Positions 5,845 to 5,891 of a stretch of DNA of 5,891 nt are shown piece by piece. The notes beneath the pieces were generated by a model. That model searched no databases, had not been told where the DNA came from, and saw only the letters and a list, made by a program, of their open reading frames with translations. This stretch comes from an uncultured Treponema sp. (GTDB lineage Bacteria; Spirochaetota; Spirochaetia; Treponematales; Treponemataceae): contig CAJPPE010000113.1 of NCBI GenBank assembly GCA_905372345.1, positions 1 to 5,891 on the forward strand, read 5' to 3'. The translations under genes and the position numbers were made by a program. Position 1 is the first letter of the stretch; each line of letters opens with the position of its first letter.

Positions 5845-5891
5845 GGATAAAGCTTTAGGCATAAAAGTCGAAGTCGGTGATTTGGCTCGGA
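5845..5891 (+). pseudogene. inverted nrdG fragment at the window edge
   Basis: These 47 bases are identical to the reverse complement of 5261-5307 and encode DKALGIKVEVGDLAR, matching NrdG residues 44-58. The match stops abruptly on the left. In frame, only five codons (VWEHQ) separate it from a TGA at 5828-5830, and there is no start codon, so the cysteine motif is missing and this copy cannot make an active NrdG from here. It continues beyond the window. It could be a partial duplication, a second rearranged nrdG, or an assembly artefact at a contig end. Confidence 0.7.

Overview
The window most likely comes from an anaerobic spirochaete of the oral Treponema type. The reasons are an oxygen-sensitive class III ribonucleotide reductase, BspA-type leucine-rich repeats (abundant in T. 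denticola and relatives), AT-rich codon use, and dispersed hairpin repeats between genes. The genus is an inference; no rRNA or other species marker is present.

Layout, left to right. Bases 3-104 hold the last 33 codons of an unrecognised plus-strand gene. Bases 105-242 are intergenic and contain a short element with inverted ends (113-170) and a weak hairpin. Bases 243-5435 are one tight minus-strand operon. In transcription order it contains nrdG (radical-SAM activase), nrdD (anaerobic ribonucleotide reductase without an ATP-cone), a possible 19-codon ORF bridging nrdD and the next gene, a thymidylate-kinase-like P-loop kinase, and an 806-residue protein joining a BspA-like LRR array to a beta-class N6-adenine DNA methyltransferase. 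Neighbouring genes overlap by 17 nt at two junctions and by a few bases at the other two. Bases 5436-5891 are non-coding. They hold a candidate minus-strand promoter for the operon, a perfect 15-bp hairpin in its leader, three more strong hairpins in tandem (5676-5795) behind a plus-strand promoter-like site, and, at the very end, 47 bases that repeat part of nrdG exactly in inverted orientation.

How the genes may work together. NrdG and NrdD make deoxynucleotides under anaerobic conditions, and the kinase would phosphorylate a dNMP, probably dTMP. Linking these to a DNA methyltransferase with a protein-interaction-like repeat array is unusual. No restriction nuclease, helicase, integrase or transposase is seen. 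The methyltransferase could be a solitary modifier, part of a defence or counter-defence cassette, or a cargo gene of a mobile element that also boosts dNTP supply. The sequence does not decide between these. The related repeats on either side and the inverted nrdG fragment suggest the locus has been rearranged.
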